DNA from: Morchella semilibera
Taxonomy: Eukaryota; Ascomycota; Pezizomycetes; Pezizales; Morchellaceae
Reading direction: 5' to 3'
DNA length: 64,000 nt
NCBI GenBank assembly: GCA_009192285.1
Contig: WBVU01000005.1
Span: 1,754,731 to 1,818,730 of the forward strand
Positions 35,765-47,338 of the stretch are shown piece after piece. Both the position numbers and the translations under genes were made by a program. Numbering within the stretch: position 1 is the stretch's first letter; every line of letters starts with the position of its first letter. The notes beneath the pieces were generated by a model. That model saw only the letters and a list, made by a program, of their open reading frames with translations. It did not search any database and had not been told where the DNA came from.

Positions 35765-37119
35765 TCAAGAATGGAACAACTCCCACGCTCTTGCGCACAA
35801 TGACAAAAACTCCTCCTTCTTCCTTCGCTTTGCGTCTGGGCTATCCTCGCTTCCAAAGCTGCCGTCTCGCTCCCCATAGTCTTCCCTTGTTCGTCTCCTC
35901 TTGGTTCCACTGCTGGAATGTGGTGGGTGCTCTTGCGTACCATTTACCATCAATTTTGACGGGGTGTGTGCGGGTGCTTGTGGTGGGCTAGGCGGGGTAG
36001 GTGGTTGGTGCCCTCCATAGTGAATTATCCGTGGCAACAACTCTTCCCGACCACCTGACATATTTGCAATGGCCTCCTCAGCAGAACGATGCTCGCGTGG
36101 TCGAGGATACGCCATATTGTTTGGTGATGGGTATGCAGGTCGTGTATTAGGATAGTACTGTCGGTTAGAGCTCTCTTCCTGAGGCCTGATGCCACGGGCT
36201 GAATCCAGGCGGTTGGGGCCAAATACAACATCAGTAATGGGAGGTAAACGGTTCACTTCCTGATTCTGGGGGTGTTGTTGAGAGTTATGATGGGATGGAG
36301 GCGGGGGTGGTGTCGGCCTGTAAATGATTGGTGAAGAGGGGCCGATTGTACCACTCGCTCATGGGCAAAAGCACGATGTGATGGAGGTACTATTGTCAAG
36401 CTATTTGGGGGCCTTCTCCTTGGTGTGTGTGCGGACCTATCACCTCCTCGATCACTACGATCACGTGCAGATGCGGGCGGTTCGTCGCGATCAGCTCTTG
36501 AGTTTGGTTCGGCGTTGGGCTTTGCATGACGGTGAAGCCGTGATTCAATTATTGAACGTTGAGCTTCACGAACAGAAATGCTACGTTGGAGTTGTTCCCG
36601 CATTGTCGGATCTTGGGTAGAGAAACCTGGGGAAAGACAAGCCATTCCGACATCTTGAATAGTGGCTAGGTTACCATTCGCAGTGCGTGGTGTAGCAGCG
36701 CCAGAGGAGGTATTGGGAGCGTTTGAAAGATTGAGTTTTGCCGGCCGGTGGCGAGAGGGGGGACCGGGGGAAGTTGGTTCCTTCTTTACAATGATCTTGG
36801 GCAATTCATTGCGTTTTCTATTTGCGCGCCGATGTCAGAGGTCTCCACAGGCAACGCATAGTACAGACAGAGCAGGAGAAGAAAAAGTAAAACATACTGA
36901 TCTGGAGAGCGCGCAGAATCTTCTGACGGAACTGAAGGTGCTTTTTTTGGAGATGAGTGAGCCTTTCCAGGACTTGCGCTCAAAGACTTAGCAGACTTTG
37001 AGGTTGTCGCCGTTACGGACGGAGCATGGGTGATTGATGGTGATCTATCCACGTCCATCACTGTAGGAGGGGGGGAGGGGGGGGAGGGGGGGTGCAGTAG
37101 ATAGTGCCTCCGTAGTCAT
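35765..37119 (-). CDS. Ser/Pro-rich nuclear-looking fungal protein, frame broken at C runs
   Basis: Main model: exon 1 from ATG 37058 to 36898, an 80-nt intron (GTATGT..ATAG), then exon 2 from 36817 to the stop at 35765. Exon 2 is one base short of a whole number of codons. Its first part (KIIVKKEPTSPGPPSR, NLATIQDVGMACLSPGFSTQ, MREQLQRSISVREAQRSIIE, NSLTIVPPSHRAFAHERV) and its last part (NRLPPITDVVFGPNRLDS, TKRRRTREDYGE, KKEEFLSLCARAWELF) are in different frames. They join naturally if the C5 run at 36303-36307 were C6. The N terminus may also extend to an ATG at 37119 (MTTEALSTAP), separated by a 34-base C/T tract that is out of frame by one. A basic KRRR patch suggests nuclear location. 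I do not recognise the family. An alternative 92-nt phase-0 intron over the break is possible but removes plausible coding sequence. Confidence 0.6.
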
Positions 37120-38686
37120 ATTGTATAAAGCTCAATTAGAGAGGCGTTGATGCTTTAACGTGATTAAAGTAAAGATGAGGTAGACCCAAGAAGCGAGAGC
37201 GACAAATCCACAGCGATATGTCGTCGAGAAAAAGCGAACGGACGAGAGAAAAGGAAGCGAAGGGAGGAGGGAAATGGAAGGAAATGAAGAGTAGGGGTGG
37301 AGGGGTGAAGAAGACTAGAAGGGGGGAGGGTAAGTGGTAGTGGATAATGTGGTATATGGGGCGGGATGTGTGAAGGAGGTGGGCTTAGTGTGTGGAAAGC
37401 CTTGAGTGAAGGAAATAATAAAAGTGTGAAGCACTGAAAAGGAAGCTAGTCAGATAACAGAAAGAGCGAGTTTGGGAAGGGGAAATGGGAGAGTGAGAAG
37501 GGTGAGTGAGAAGGGGTGAGTGATGTGATGAGTTAGAAGTGGTGACTGGGGGGGGGGGGTGTGAGAGGAAGAACGGATGGATGGAAAGATGAGTTTGAGT
37601 TTGAGTGGATGGGTGGATGAGTAGATACCTCCTAGTTGGTAAACTCAGGGTCTACAAGTTCCAGGAGAGTGAGAACGTAAAGGGGAGAGGATAGGTAGAG
37701 TTAAAAAAAAAAAAAAAGTGTGAAAGAAGGAGAGAGGGAGAGGGGGAGAGGGGGAGAGGGGATCTAAGATGTGTGAGAAAAACGGTTGTTAAACTTCTGG
37801 ACAAACAGAGAGAACTGCGGGCTAGAAACGAGAGGGTTAGAAACAACGAAGAGAGAACGGCCAGAAAAACTAATGAGAGCGCCAGACTGGGAATGATCCA
37901 ACCAGGTCATCTATTACACGAAGAAACAGCGAAACAGAGCAATCAAGCAAGAGGGAGAGAGAGAGAGAGAGCGGTCTGGCTCAGTTAGTAGCCTCGATAC
38001 TCGCGAATTTGTTAACCAGTCTACTTACAGACCAGCAAGCAACAAGGGGAAGATCTTTTCGCTACGCTTTTTTGCTGGCGTTTCAAATATTCCCTGTCCA
38101 GGGGCTTAGTGTTTCATATTTCCCTCAACCGCCAACCCTCGGGCGGCTATGAAACTGGTCTTGTTTGATCCTTAGGGTTAATGCTATCCCACATCATCTG
38201 AACTCTACCAAACCTAGGGAAATAAATTGGTATATTATTTTAAAGTTCCTCCAGCGTGATATCTCAGACGTTTACGGTCTTGTTCTTCCCTTCGTCTTTC
38301 ATCTTTTGAGATACTTTTTTTTTCTTCATTGTCGCGTTTTCGCCTTCTCCTGTTCCTGATTATTATTATGTTTACCCCTTTCGTCCTTCATTGAGTAAAT
38401 GATCCTCCCCCTCCCCCTCCCCCTCCCCCTCCCCCTCCCTCTCTTCACCCCTCGCTTTTGCTTTGCCCCCCCCCCCCCCCCCCACAAATCATTATTACTA
38501 TTTCTCTCTACGCCCTTCCCAATCTGTCTACTTTTTTTTTTTCCTTCTCTTTTTCCTTCCTTTCTCTCTCTTTTAACAGCAAAGTAGGGTAGGGGCTCAC
38601 AGACCGCTCGACGAATGCAGAAAAACTATGGGTAGCAGGTTGAAATTTCACGCGGACAAATATATATTACCGTATGTACAATTCCC
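37120..38686. other. Purine-rich upstream region and spacer
   Basis: The first 900 bases are G/A-rich on + (thus CT-rich on the coding strand of the gene at 35.8-37.1 kb), as expected for its leader and promoter. Further on come a C run at 38466-38483 and a hexamer repeat at 38405-38438. No gene is visible. Confidence 0.5.
38405..38438. repeat. CTCCCC hexanucleotide microsatellite
   Basis: A single T recurs every six bases (38406, 38412, 38418, 38424, 38430, 38436) in an otherwise all-C run, giving about six CTCCCC units. It lies about 250 bp downstream of a conserved acidic gene and has no coding context. Confidence 0.85.
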
Positions 38687-39949
38687 TCACCTTCCACCCA
38701 ACATGCCGTCTAGCCAGTCATCGTCCTTGTCGTGCTGGTAACCTTCGTTGGTGCGACCCTTGCCAAGATCACTGCTTATCTCCCGTGACCCAGCTGGGCG
38801 AGTCGCGGTGATCTCTGCGTGAGGGGCCAGCATCAGTAAAATAACCACCTAAAACGAGCTACACGGGAAAGGGAAGGGGATGTTTTATAATGAAAACTCC
38901 ACGACAAAAGGAGAAGGGGAGATATAATAGGAAACAACCAACGATCCATCACTGGCTTATTTGTAGAACAGAAAACCAGCAGAAAGGTTTGAGAGGAGGG
39001 GAGGAGGGAAATCAAATAATTAAAATTGGTCTTACCGACTACTTTCAGTTCTTCCAGGAACGAATCGACGTCGTCGTCGCCCGGTGCGTCCTCCCCTGTA
39101 CCCCCACCCCCGCCTCCAGCACGAGACTTCGTCTTTCTGGGCGCGAATCTTTGTCTGAACGCGTCTACTGTTGAACTTTTCGCTATTTTTGTCGTGACAT
39201 CCTCAAATTGCTTGCGATCAACCTTGACGACTTTCCCCTTTGTTCCACTAAGGTCTTCATTAAATTCCCGTCCGCTACCTTCAGCTCCTCTGCGTCTTTG
39301 CCCTTGCAATTGCAAATCTTTCAAGAAATCCAGGTCCAAGTCCTCCTTGGGAGCATCGTTAGGAGTATCGAATTGGCCTTTGCGCTGCGCCGTCATGCTA
39401 ACATAATCGGGCTCCGGCTCCGGCTCCTCCGGTTCTACAGAATACCGTCAACACCGATATATTCGGTGGAAATTTGGTCGAAGATAACTCACCTTCACCT
39501 GGGATAGGCTCTCCCTCCTCTTCCTCATATCTCCATGCATTATTCTGCATTTTCCGCTTACTGAATTGACCTCCATTTTCTCCACCTTCTTCTCCGTCTG
39601 CATCCTCATCATGTGAATCCTTGTCTTCAGATTCAGGTTCTTCAGCACCTGGTAGCTTTGGAAACTCTTGTTTGTTGTGCCCAGCTGTCCCGGCCTGTTC
39701 CCCTTCCTTCTTTTCACCCCGAGGCTTTTTGGTATCGTCTTCTTTACCCTGAGACTTCAGTTTCCTCACATGCGCGCGAGTCGCCTTCTTATCCCACTCT
39801 ATCGTCCAAAAGCACGTTAGCGCCTCGCTTGCTTAAGCATCACCAATCACAAGGAACGGGAGGAGGGGGGGGGGGCAAGCAAGGATGGGGGGGGGGGGGT
39901 AGCTCTTTGGATATCTGATTCCGTACATACTGTTTTTATGAAGCACCAT
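38687..39949 (-). CDS. Acidic conserved protein of unknown function
   Basis: Four exons, 39949-39931, 39798-39493, 39434-39036 and 38814-38687, give 283 aa; all phases fit. The first exon has only 19 nt and encodes MVLHKN plus one base. I do not recognise a named family. Visible features are a basic start (KNKWDKKATRAHVRKLKSQ), a strongly acidic central part (ESEDKDSHDEDADGEEGG), FSKRKMQNNAWRYEEEEGEP, EPEPDYVSMTAQRKGQFD, DLDFLKDLQLQGQRRR, VVKVDRKQFEDVTTKIAKSS, VDAFRQRFAPRKTKSR, and a C terminus DDDWLDGMLGGR. The acidic and basic blocks suggest a nuclear or nucleolar factor; that is inference. The last intron is long (221 nt). The phases leave no other start compatible with WDKKATR. Confidence 0.75.
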
Positions 39950-41366
39950 AGTTCAGTTAATTCTTGTGTTCGGGACAGCGGGTGATCCCAACGTATGTCC
40001 AACTTCAGTCGTGGATTGGTGGGGCAAAAAGGAAAATAACCAATGTCGGTAAAGTCGCGGTCGATGCAAAGAAAAAATGTCTGTGCACTTTCTAGCAGGC
40101 AGCGGGCGGATAACGACAGCGCTACGCAACGGGGCGTGCCTTAGCTCTTGGTAAGGACATGGGAGGGCCCGCAAAAAAAAATGTATCCATACATACATGT
40201 AATAATCCCCAGCTCCTCCTCGACCAACCTCCTACTCTTTTTACATTCGATGTACAGTGATTATTATTTAGAGTTACACTAGGCAGAGAACCAAGGCCAA
40301 CACCACCAGCATATTCACGGAAACATCTCCAACTCCAGGCACCCAAATTTTATTGATATTGATATTGTTAAGCCTACTATACTCGGACGAACCTTAAAAA
40401 GTTTAGGCGCTTCGGATAAAGAGTCAAAGGGGATACCTGTAAATCTCGGCTTGGGAGGGGTTTTTTAGGGGTTGTTTGTGTACCGTAATCTATACCGAGC
40501 GTCTCGGCAGAGGCTGCCCGGTCAAATAACCAAACAAAGACCAGGAACCTACTTACATGTAGGTAGGTATATACACACAGGGAGGTACTCGGTAGGAAGT
40601 TTCCGTTTCAAATGTAGCACAGTATAGTACATACACCGATGACTTGCATTCCGAGTGATAAACCGTGACAAAACTTTGTCTATTGTCTCGAAAGAGTCTG
40701 TGAAAACTACATGTACTCTCAATTGTGGTCTTTGCATATCAAGTATATATTAAATGTAATTACACCGACCCCCAGCCGTTCTCTTCTGAAATACCGATAT
40801 TTCAATATCGCCAGCCGCTATGTCCTCTAGCAACGGCTCGGCCCGTTACTACTAGTGGCATCGCACATACGTAGGACATCTGCGGAATTGAAAACATATC
40901 GTGACGATGAGACTCTGATAGTCATATCATATAATTGAGTTTGTTGATGCCAGCAGTTATATACATGTATACATGTATATATATAACACATAAATAGCTT
41001 GGCTTCGATCCCAACAGACAAATTGTCTGCCTTGGCCTACCTACGCAAGTCTGTATACGTATACAGCCATATACTGGTGTTATAAATTTTTCAAATCCCG
41101 TAAAACTCTCTACAAAATATTAGAGTGAATCAAGAAATGAATCATGCGGGTTAATGGGTCAAGTATGGCATGTAGTAGGAACAACTGCGGGAAGGATTGA
41201 TCTTGGTGAGAGTTGGACTCTTGTCACTTCCGCCAACACTTCACTTCAGATAATAACATTTAAGAGAAAGTACATGTAGTAAAAAGGAGTATTGATTGAT
41301 AGTGGATCAGTAAATGAATCAAGTAAATGAATCAAAAGTTTTATTGCAATTAGCGTCCCCCGAAAA

Positions 41367-41430
41367 CGAATCACTTAATTCATTTCCCAATACTGCCTCA
41401 GCTGCAGTGGGAAACGAATCAAGTGACTCG
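41367..41430. repeat. 23-bp imperfect inverted repeat
   Basis: The left arm 41367-41389 and the right arm 41408-41430 are complementary at 20 of 23 positions with an 18-base loop. All three differences are A versus G. Just upstream, GTAAATGAATCA is repeated twice in tandem near 41310-41335. It could be a short foldback element. Confidence 0.7.
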
Positions 41431-41938
41431 CCCCTAGAGCTGGTAGCGACTGAAGCGGAGAGCAGAGACAGATTGGCACTGTGAGCAGCGTAACTTTTCC
41501 CTTAGATATATCTGCCAAATAAATATGGCGACGTGATTCGTATCATACAGGCCATGAAATCCGAATTATATCGACTATAAAATTTCGGCTTCGTAGCCGG
41601 ATAGGGACGGGTGCTATTCATAGTTTACTGGATAAAGTACTAGTTAAGACCTGTATAAGTGGTTGCATTGTGGATAGATACTAAGTTCGCTGATAGTACT
41701 ACAGTAGTACATGTAGTAGCATCACCAAAAATGACTCGGAATAAAAATATATTACTTTGTTAATTTATTCATTATAGTAGTCATAGGTTTAGGCAATAAG
41801 GCAGATCAAAGCATATGAAGGTCGTAACAAATCTGTACCTGCAATGCCATCGACCACACTTGCTAATCTTGATAATCAGGCTTACCAAGGTCTGGTTCTC
41901 CATACGCATATATAGAAGAAACATTATTACCTCAACCA

Positions 41939-41956
41939 GTGCACGTGCACGTGCAC
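41939..41956. repeat. GTGCAC triple repeat, perfect palindrome
   Basis: Three tandem GTGCAC units form an 18-bp perfect palindrome of alternating purine and pyrimidine, a sequence type able to form Z-DNA. A double unit (GTGCACGTGCAC) also occurs inside the last CNB1 intron at 29230-29241. Confidence 0.8.
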
Positions 41957-44900
41957 CATAGGGCATATGATTTGAAATTGATCTTTTCATAAAACATATG
42001 CACAGTGTCGTTGGAACTCTCAGGGGTTATAACATTAGTTGAATCATATCAGATAATTGATACTCTAGTTGGAAGTGGTAAAACATATGCCACCCCGCGC
42101 TAGGAATAGAAATTCCTGCCGTTATAGGAGGGCTTATCCTACACAAATCGTTTTTATTGGGGAGCCCTGTATATAGTGTGCATCATATACCACGATGATC
42201 GGAGCGTCGTCCTTGTGGTTTGTGGGTCTGCTAGGATTGGATCACCAGCGTCGCTTCCTGACAGAAGCGACCTCGGCATCATATATAGACCATAGTATTA
42301 GTGGGTAGAGCCCAATCACTGGCCGCTTTTGTAGAAATAGAAATATTGTCCTAGCATATCCCTTTTAAGATTTGAGGGATATTCTTCATACATTAACTTA
42401 TCCCTAGCCTGAGTTGATAGTATTCCTGATCAGTAGGAAGAAGTCATACTTCGTGAGAAGTTCCTATTCCTAGTTAGCTTCCACGGAGATGGTAAATGCC
42501 TAGTTTCTGATAGGATAAACTGGAACAAGTTTCCTGCAGTCGTTTGTTGCAGCGTTGACAGTATCCACTATGAAATTATTCTCCCTATCAAAGCTCGATG
42601 AAGATTAACTTTTGATGCGGTTGACTAGACATTGGCTTGCGTCTCGGCTGCTCTTCCTCATGGGGTGCGAATTTCTCCACTATGGCCCTAGAGGTAATTG
42701 TGAGAGTCTGGATGACCTTTTAAACACCATGGTAGTTCCAGGCGAATGTCATACCCACCAAATTTATATCTCATCTCGTTGTACTAAGAGCTACTAGCAT
42801 ATTTCAAATCGCAGGGTACAGATATAGTGTTATCCAATAATCAGTCTATTTTCGATTGAGCGCTCTGAAGTCTGGTGATATCATGATATAGTTCCTCTTG
42901 ACCCGAATAGAGCAGATGATATATTCCCAAAGACAGGCGATTCGAGTCGTTTGGGTCTGGTCGGCTCGAGCAACCTTATAAGCCACGGTGATCTGATGTG
43001 CTACAAATCGATAGGGCTCACCATGTTAGGCCAACTCGCCGCTGCTGACCTCCTGTTGTAATCTAGACGGTGGAGGGGGTTGGCTATTTAAGTTACTGGA
43101 TACACGTAAGTAGCATGAGCCATCACTCGGGAATTTCTAGCTCCCGTAGGTGCAGTAGGGTAGGAGAAGAAGCGAAGACCCGCGACATCGGATAAAAACT
43201 AAGACCCCCTCTGAACGGTTTGGTGACAGGTTTGGGTGAAAGAAAACACGCCACAATCCAGTGCTATAGGGCCCATATCCTATATCTCCATCCAACCCTA
43301 CCACAGTTCTTTGAATCTGAATTCATCCTTCTTATATATAAGTGAAGGAAAAAGAGAAGGATGGGAGAGTGGGGTAGCAGCATACATACATGTATACATA
43401 TATGTAGCTAGTAGCGGAATGCGCGGCAAAGAGATGGGTATATTACATGTAGTTAAATGAAGGCATAAATAGAATTTTAATTGGATGCTTAGAGTACATG
43501 CATCCGCCTTTGGGTTTAGCGGTGTGTGGCTGTAGATTTGAGAGAGACTAAATCTTTGGATAACTGGAAAGGCGAAAGGGAAAGATGGTAAATTAATACT
43601 TTAGAGTTAGAGGGGCGCGCCGCAAAAACCTTGTAGGTGGAGTGCGTAAACTAAGTAGGCTATTTTGATACGGGGTCCGCGACATCACATGTACTCTAGG
43701 TACATATAAAAGATTTGTAAGTATAGAAATACGTATAGCCCCGTGAATAATATAACACGATAGATTCATTGTGGCTTTTAGAACATACATGTAGGTTTAG
43801 ATTTCGATCTCATTTAGGCCGTCAAGCACCAAAAACGCAGCTACTTAGCAGTACAGCTGGCTACTAGGGGGTAAGTTTCAGCGATGCATATGTCAATCGC
43901 AAGCCATTCCGACTGCTGGTGCTATAATCACCAAACATCTACCGTTTAGCTGACCCGCTATTTACCACCGATGGCAAGCCCAAGACACGCCAATAGCCAG
44001 TAACTGGTACGTGTCGATACGCCACGGAAATTGGGCATTTTTGAGTGTTAGACAATATATACAGGCCGGATGTTATGGTCAGATTTAAGAAAAAACTGGT
44101 TTGATGTGGGCCAAAGCAGGGATTGTCAGTATCATCACGATTGAATGGAGAATGGAGGCTTAATGGTAAGAGCTATACATGTTTCATTCATCTCTGGGCC
44201 ATATCCCCCTGCCTCGCGGGCCGGCCCCTTTTTTATAAAATACATGTATGTTGGCCCCTATATATGCTCATTGGCCATACAGAACTGCTTGAAATAACGT
44301 GCGGCCAGGGTACCTAACTGGCCAGACATAGCAGATGCAGCACCACCTTGGTTGATACTTCGGGAAAGTTCGGCCCAAAAAAGCCCGATTGTTTGATATA
44401 TCGTAAAAGGGGAAAAATCACGAGTTTCGGGCAGCCGTTAAGTTTTAAAGAGACCACGATGTTACTCGAATGTGGTGCCCCGCAACCGGGTTAAACTACA
44501 TGTACATACTTCATGTAAGCTTCCGAGACACTTCCATGTTGTGTAGCCGGTAGGCCCCTGTGCTCTTCTTCTTCTTACATGTAGTCGAGAAGACGAGTAC
44601 ATGTAATGTAGGCGTCTTTATACCTCGCCCTAACAGCTAACTCAAAAGGGGAAGGGCTCATTTACATACATGTACATATAAATAGCGCTAGTACCTCTCT
44701 AATAATTACATGTACTTACTTATATACATGTACATGTACGAGTACATACATCAACCAATCACCGACCGTTTTGGTACTACGTGGTAGATCCGAGACGTAG
44801 CTGATATACTAACATGTATACATATATATGCTACTCTAGCTAGTGTATTAAGGTCTATATATTATGAATTCAACAGGGTAAAGGGTGCGTACATGCAATT

Positions 44901-45190
44901 ATTTATTCCTCATTGTTTATGCAGCTAAGCTTAATTAGCAACAGGGTCCTGAATATCTTTGGTCACAATTCAGCACTCGCCTCCAAACAGAGCCGCATGC
45001 ACTTGGCAACAGTGCGTGCATGAAGGCTTATTTGGGCGTGCTGCAGGTAAAGGATCCACGCCTTATCTTTCTTATCGTAGCCGGCCGATGAATGTCCCGA
45101 TCGACACATCGATAGAGAGGGGCAACCCACTGAGCGAAGTTAATAAACCCCCATAACCACGGGTAGAAAAAAAAAAGGGGGGGGGGCTAA

Positions 45191-45210
45191 AATGAACCCC
45201 GGGGTTCATT
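45191..45210. repeat. 20-bp perfect palindrome
   Basis: AATGAACCCCGGGGTTCATT is perfectly self-complementary, with no loop. It follows directly after an A run and a G run. Such sites can be dimeric protein-binding sites; no evidence beyond symmetry. Confidence 0.85.
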
Positions 45211-46112
45211 CTTCCAGGGAATCACCAAAGTCGGGTCTAGATCGTTTAGTGTTACTTGCACGGTGAGGTGAGGGCATGGAAGGATGTCCTCAGTGATCAG
45301 GGTCTTTGTTTTGAAAACAAAACAAATAAAGTACTTTTCATTTCCGCTATCTCTCTTTAAAAAGCCCGGTCTGATATTGGAGGGGGTGTTAATACAACAA
45401 AGTACTACGAGCCATATCTCGTAACAAATATATGGTATCTTGAGTATCAGGTAAGCTTCCCGCCTATAAGCTGGCGCATCTCGATCTAATCTGCTTTGCG
45501 AGGAGGGCTTGTAATAAGGAGTTCGGATGATGGGGTTTGCGATGTTTACATATACTTACATGTGCATATATAATTCTACCAGGCCATGGTAGTACATGTA
45601 TGTAAAATACTCCTTAGTTAGCCCCGGGTGTTGATGCATGCCTGCAGCAATCTGGGGTTGGTTAAATAAAGAGATACATGTACTTACTTGCTACACATCC
45701 ATAGTAACGGTAACTATAAAAATAAGACAACTTCGACGTGGGGGGTCGGTTCTATTTTTCCCCACAGCAGAGTGGTTAGGCTTGATGACAGGAGATAATG
45801 CCGATTTGTAGCCCATTTCCTCTTTCGTGTTCGCACATACAATGACTACTATATGTTTCATAAATGGTTCAACAGCGACAACCCCGCAACAATACTTGAA
45901 CTTATAATTTTATAGTTCATCAGATTGTACGATACGATCTCAGATCCAGTAGATTTGGTAATACTGAAGCCTTCTCATGATTAATCCATGTTCGTGTCTC
46001 TTCAGTAGCCATATATTGATGTTATCAATCAAGTGGTTAGTGATCGGGCCTCCAGCCAGCCGAGTACAGTAACTTTACATGTAAGTTGTTACTTGTATCC
46101 GGGTATGATGTA

Positions 46113-46140
46113 TACATGTAAGTACATGTAAGTACATGTA
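46113..46140. repeat. Three TACATGTA palindromes at exact 10-bp spacing
   Basis: Copies at 46113, 46123 and 46133 are separated by AG, giving a 10-bp period equal to about one DNA helical turn. A fourth copy lies at 46076. Confidence 0.9.
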
Positions 46141-46209
46141 TCTTCATCGCGGGGAATCTTATGATGCTTGCATGTGGAGTACCACAAGTACTATAACTTT
46201 AGTAAGAAC

Positions 46210-46227
46210 AGTACTGCATGCAGTACT
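46210..46227. repeat. 18-bp perfect palindrome
   Basis: AGTACTGCATGCAGTACT is perfectly self-complementary without a loop, about 70 bp downstream of the triple TACATGTA array. Function unknown. Confidence 0.85.
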
Positions 46228-47018
46228 AGAGTCACATAAGTATTTTGGGAGATCTTCTTACACAATAACTGTTTCAGGAATGAGTTCTAGCCAGATAGCT
46301 AGATCAAGATCGGAAAACAACGACAACGCATCTAAACTCGAGGGCCGTGAGGCTGAAGAACCAACTGCGTATCGAAACACTTAAGGTTTATCGATCGGTA
46401 TTTAAAACAGCGACACCACTCATTGCCAACAAGAAGAAGATAGGCAAGGAGGACATACTGCTTTAGGATCTGCCGGGTAGAGTGGTAACACAGCTGTCAC
46501 CACATAAGCTACAACTCAAATGGCCCATCACACTGCACGTGCAACAGTTTGCCAAAAAAGAGTATATATAAAAAAAAAAAAAAAGCACTTACGACATGGA
46601 CCTCGCTCATCATGTGAATTTTGCGAATTTGATATCGGAAACCTCATGCTCCCTTTTAATCGAAATCCCCTGGTACCCTGATTTTAGATACAAGCCAACC
46701 CGAGAGGTAGTATAATACTGAGAAGGAGAGATGCAAGAATAAAGGATGAAAAGAAAAAAAAATGACCTCAAGTCGTAAATAAACACTGTTTGCTCGCCCT
46801 CTGCAGAAATTAAGATATCCCAAATACACTTCAGGCCCCTGACCAAAATTCCCCGTTCATGCAACACAACAATAGAGAAAAATAGTGTACAAAGAAGAAA
46901 GAGGCTAGCTATGGGCAGAGCTGGAAAGAGGGAAAAGAAATGGCAAACAAACCTCGCCAACAACGAAAATTAACAATAAACCCCCACTGCATGCTGATGC
47001 AAGACAAAAAGTGTAAAC

Positions 47019-47040
47019 ACCCACCCACCCACCCACCCAC
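47019..47040. repeat. ACCC tetranucleotide microsatellite
   Basis: About five and a half tandem ACCC units lie in the 3' flank of BUR1. Confidence 0.85.
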
Positions 47041-47338
47041 AAAGTTAACTGTTTCGTGAAATCGTTTAAGACAATCTTCCCCAACTGCCCCGTTTTCTCT
47101 AGCACCACCTCAGAAACAAAGGAGATAAACGCGAGGTTTTTTGTAAAAATAAAAATAAAAAGAAAGGAAAAATGCAATTTCTCATCACATCGTGTGGGCC
47201 CCGATGTGGTAGCCAGACAAAAGGCTTGCCCGCGGGTCTTTACCGTTCAATCTAAGCCTGTTCCCGCGGTTTCTTTAAAGAAGTCTCTCAAAGACCAAAA
47301 AGCCCTGGCATTCGTTTTGGCCGGTGTCGTGACGGTGC

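Larger units (their letters stand above)
40194..46140. repeat. Cluster of TACATGTA palindromes
   Basis: Twenty-four exact copies of the 8-bp palindrome TACATGTA were counted by eye: 40194, 40554, 40708, 40962, 40970, 41271, 41708, 43387, 43444, 43786, 44241, 44497, 44576, 44598, 44667, 44707, 44723, 44729, 45593, 45675, 46076, 46113, 46123 and 46133. Sixteen further copies are scattered in the other spacers and none lies in a modelled exon. Function unknown. Confidence 0.85.
39950..47338. other. 7.4-kb gene-free, repeat-decorated region
   Basis: This is the largest gap. No frame shows a protein-like pattern. It is AT-rich and carries 24 of the 40 TACATGTA palindromes of the window, plus perfect palindromes at 41939-41956, 45191-45210 and 46210-46227, an inverted repeat at 41367-41430, and an ACCC repeat at 47019-47040. 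The right end is the 3' flank of BUR1. Short frames at 42.6-43.5 kb might be decayed transposon sequence, but I cannot show it. Confidence 0.55.

Noticed and set aside
36253-36400. Phase-0 intron (GTACAA..AATCAG) to explain the frame change in the unnamed gene at 35.8 kb
   Set aside because: Possible in phase, but it would remove plausible His/Gln/Pro-rich coding sequence on both sides; a one-base C-run difference is simpler.
42600-43100. Possible decayed retrotransposon in the gene desert
   Set aside because: Some short peptide-like stretches exist, but no reverse transcriptase, integrase or LTR motif can be shown.
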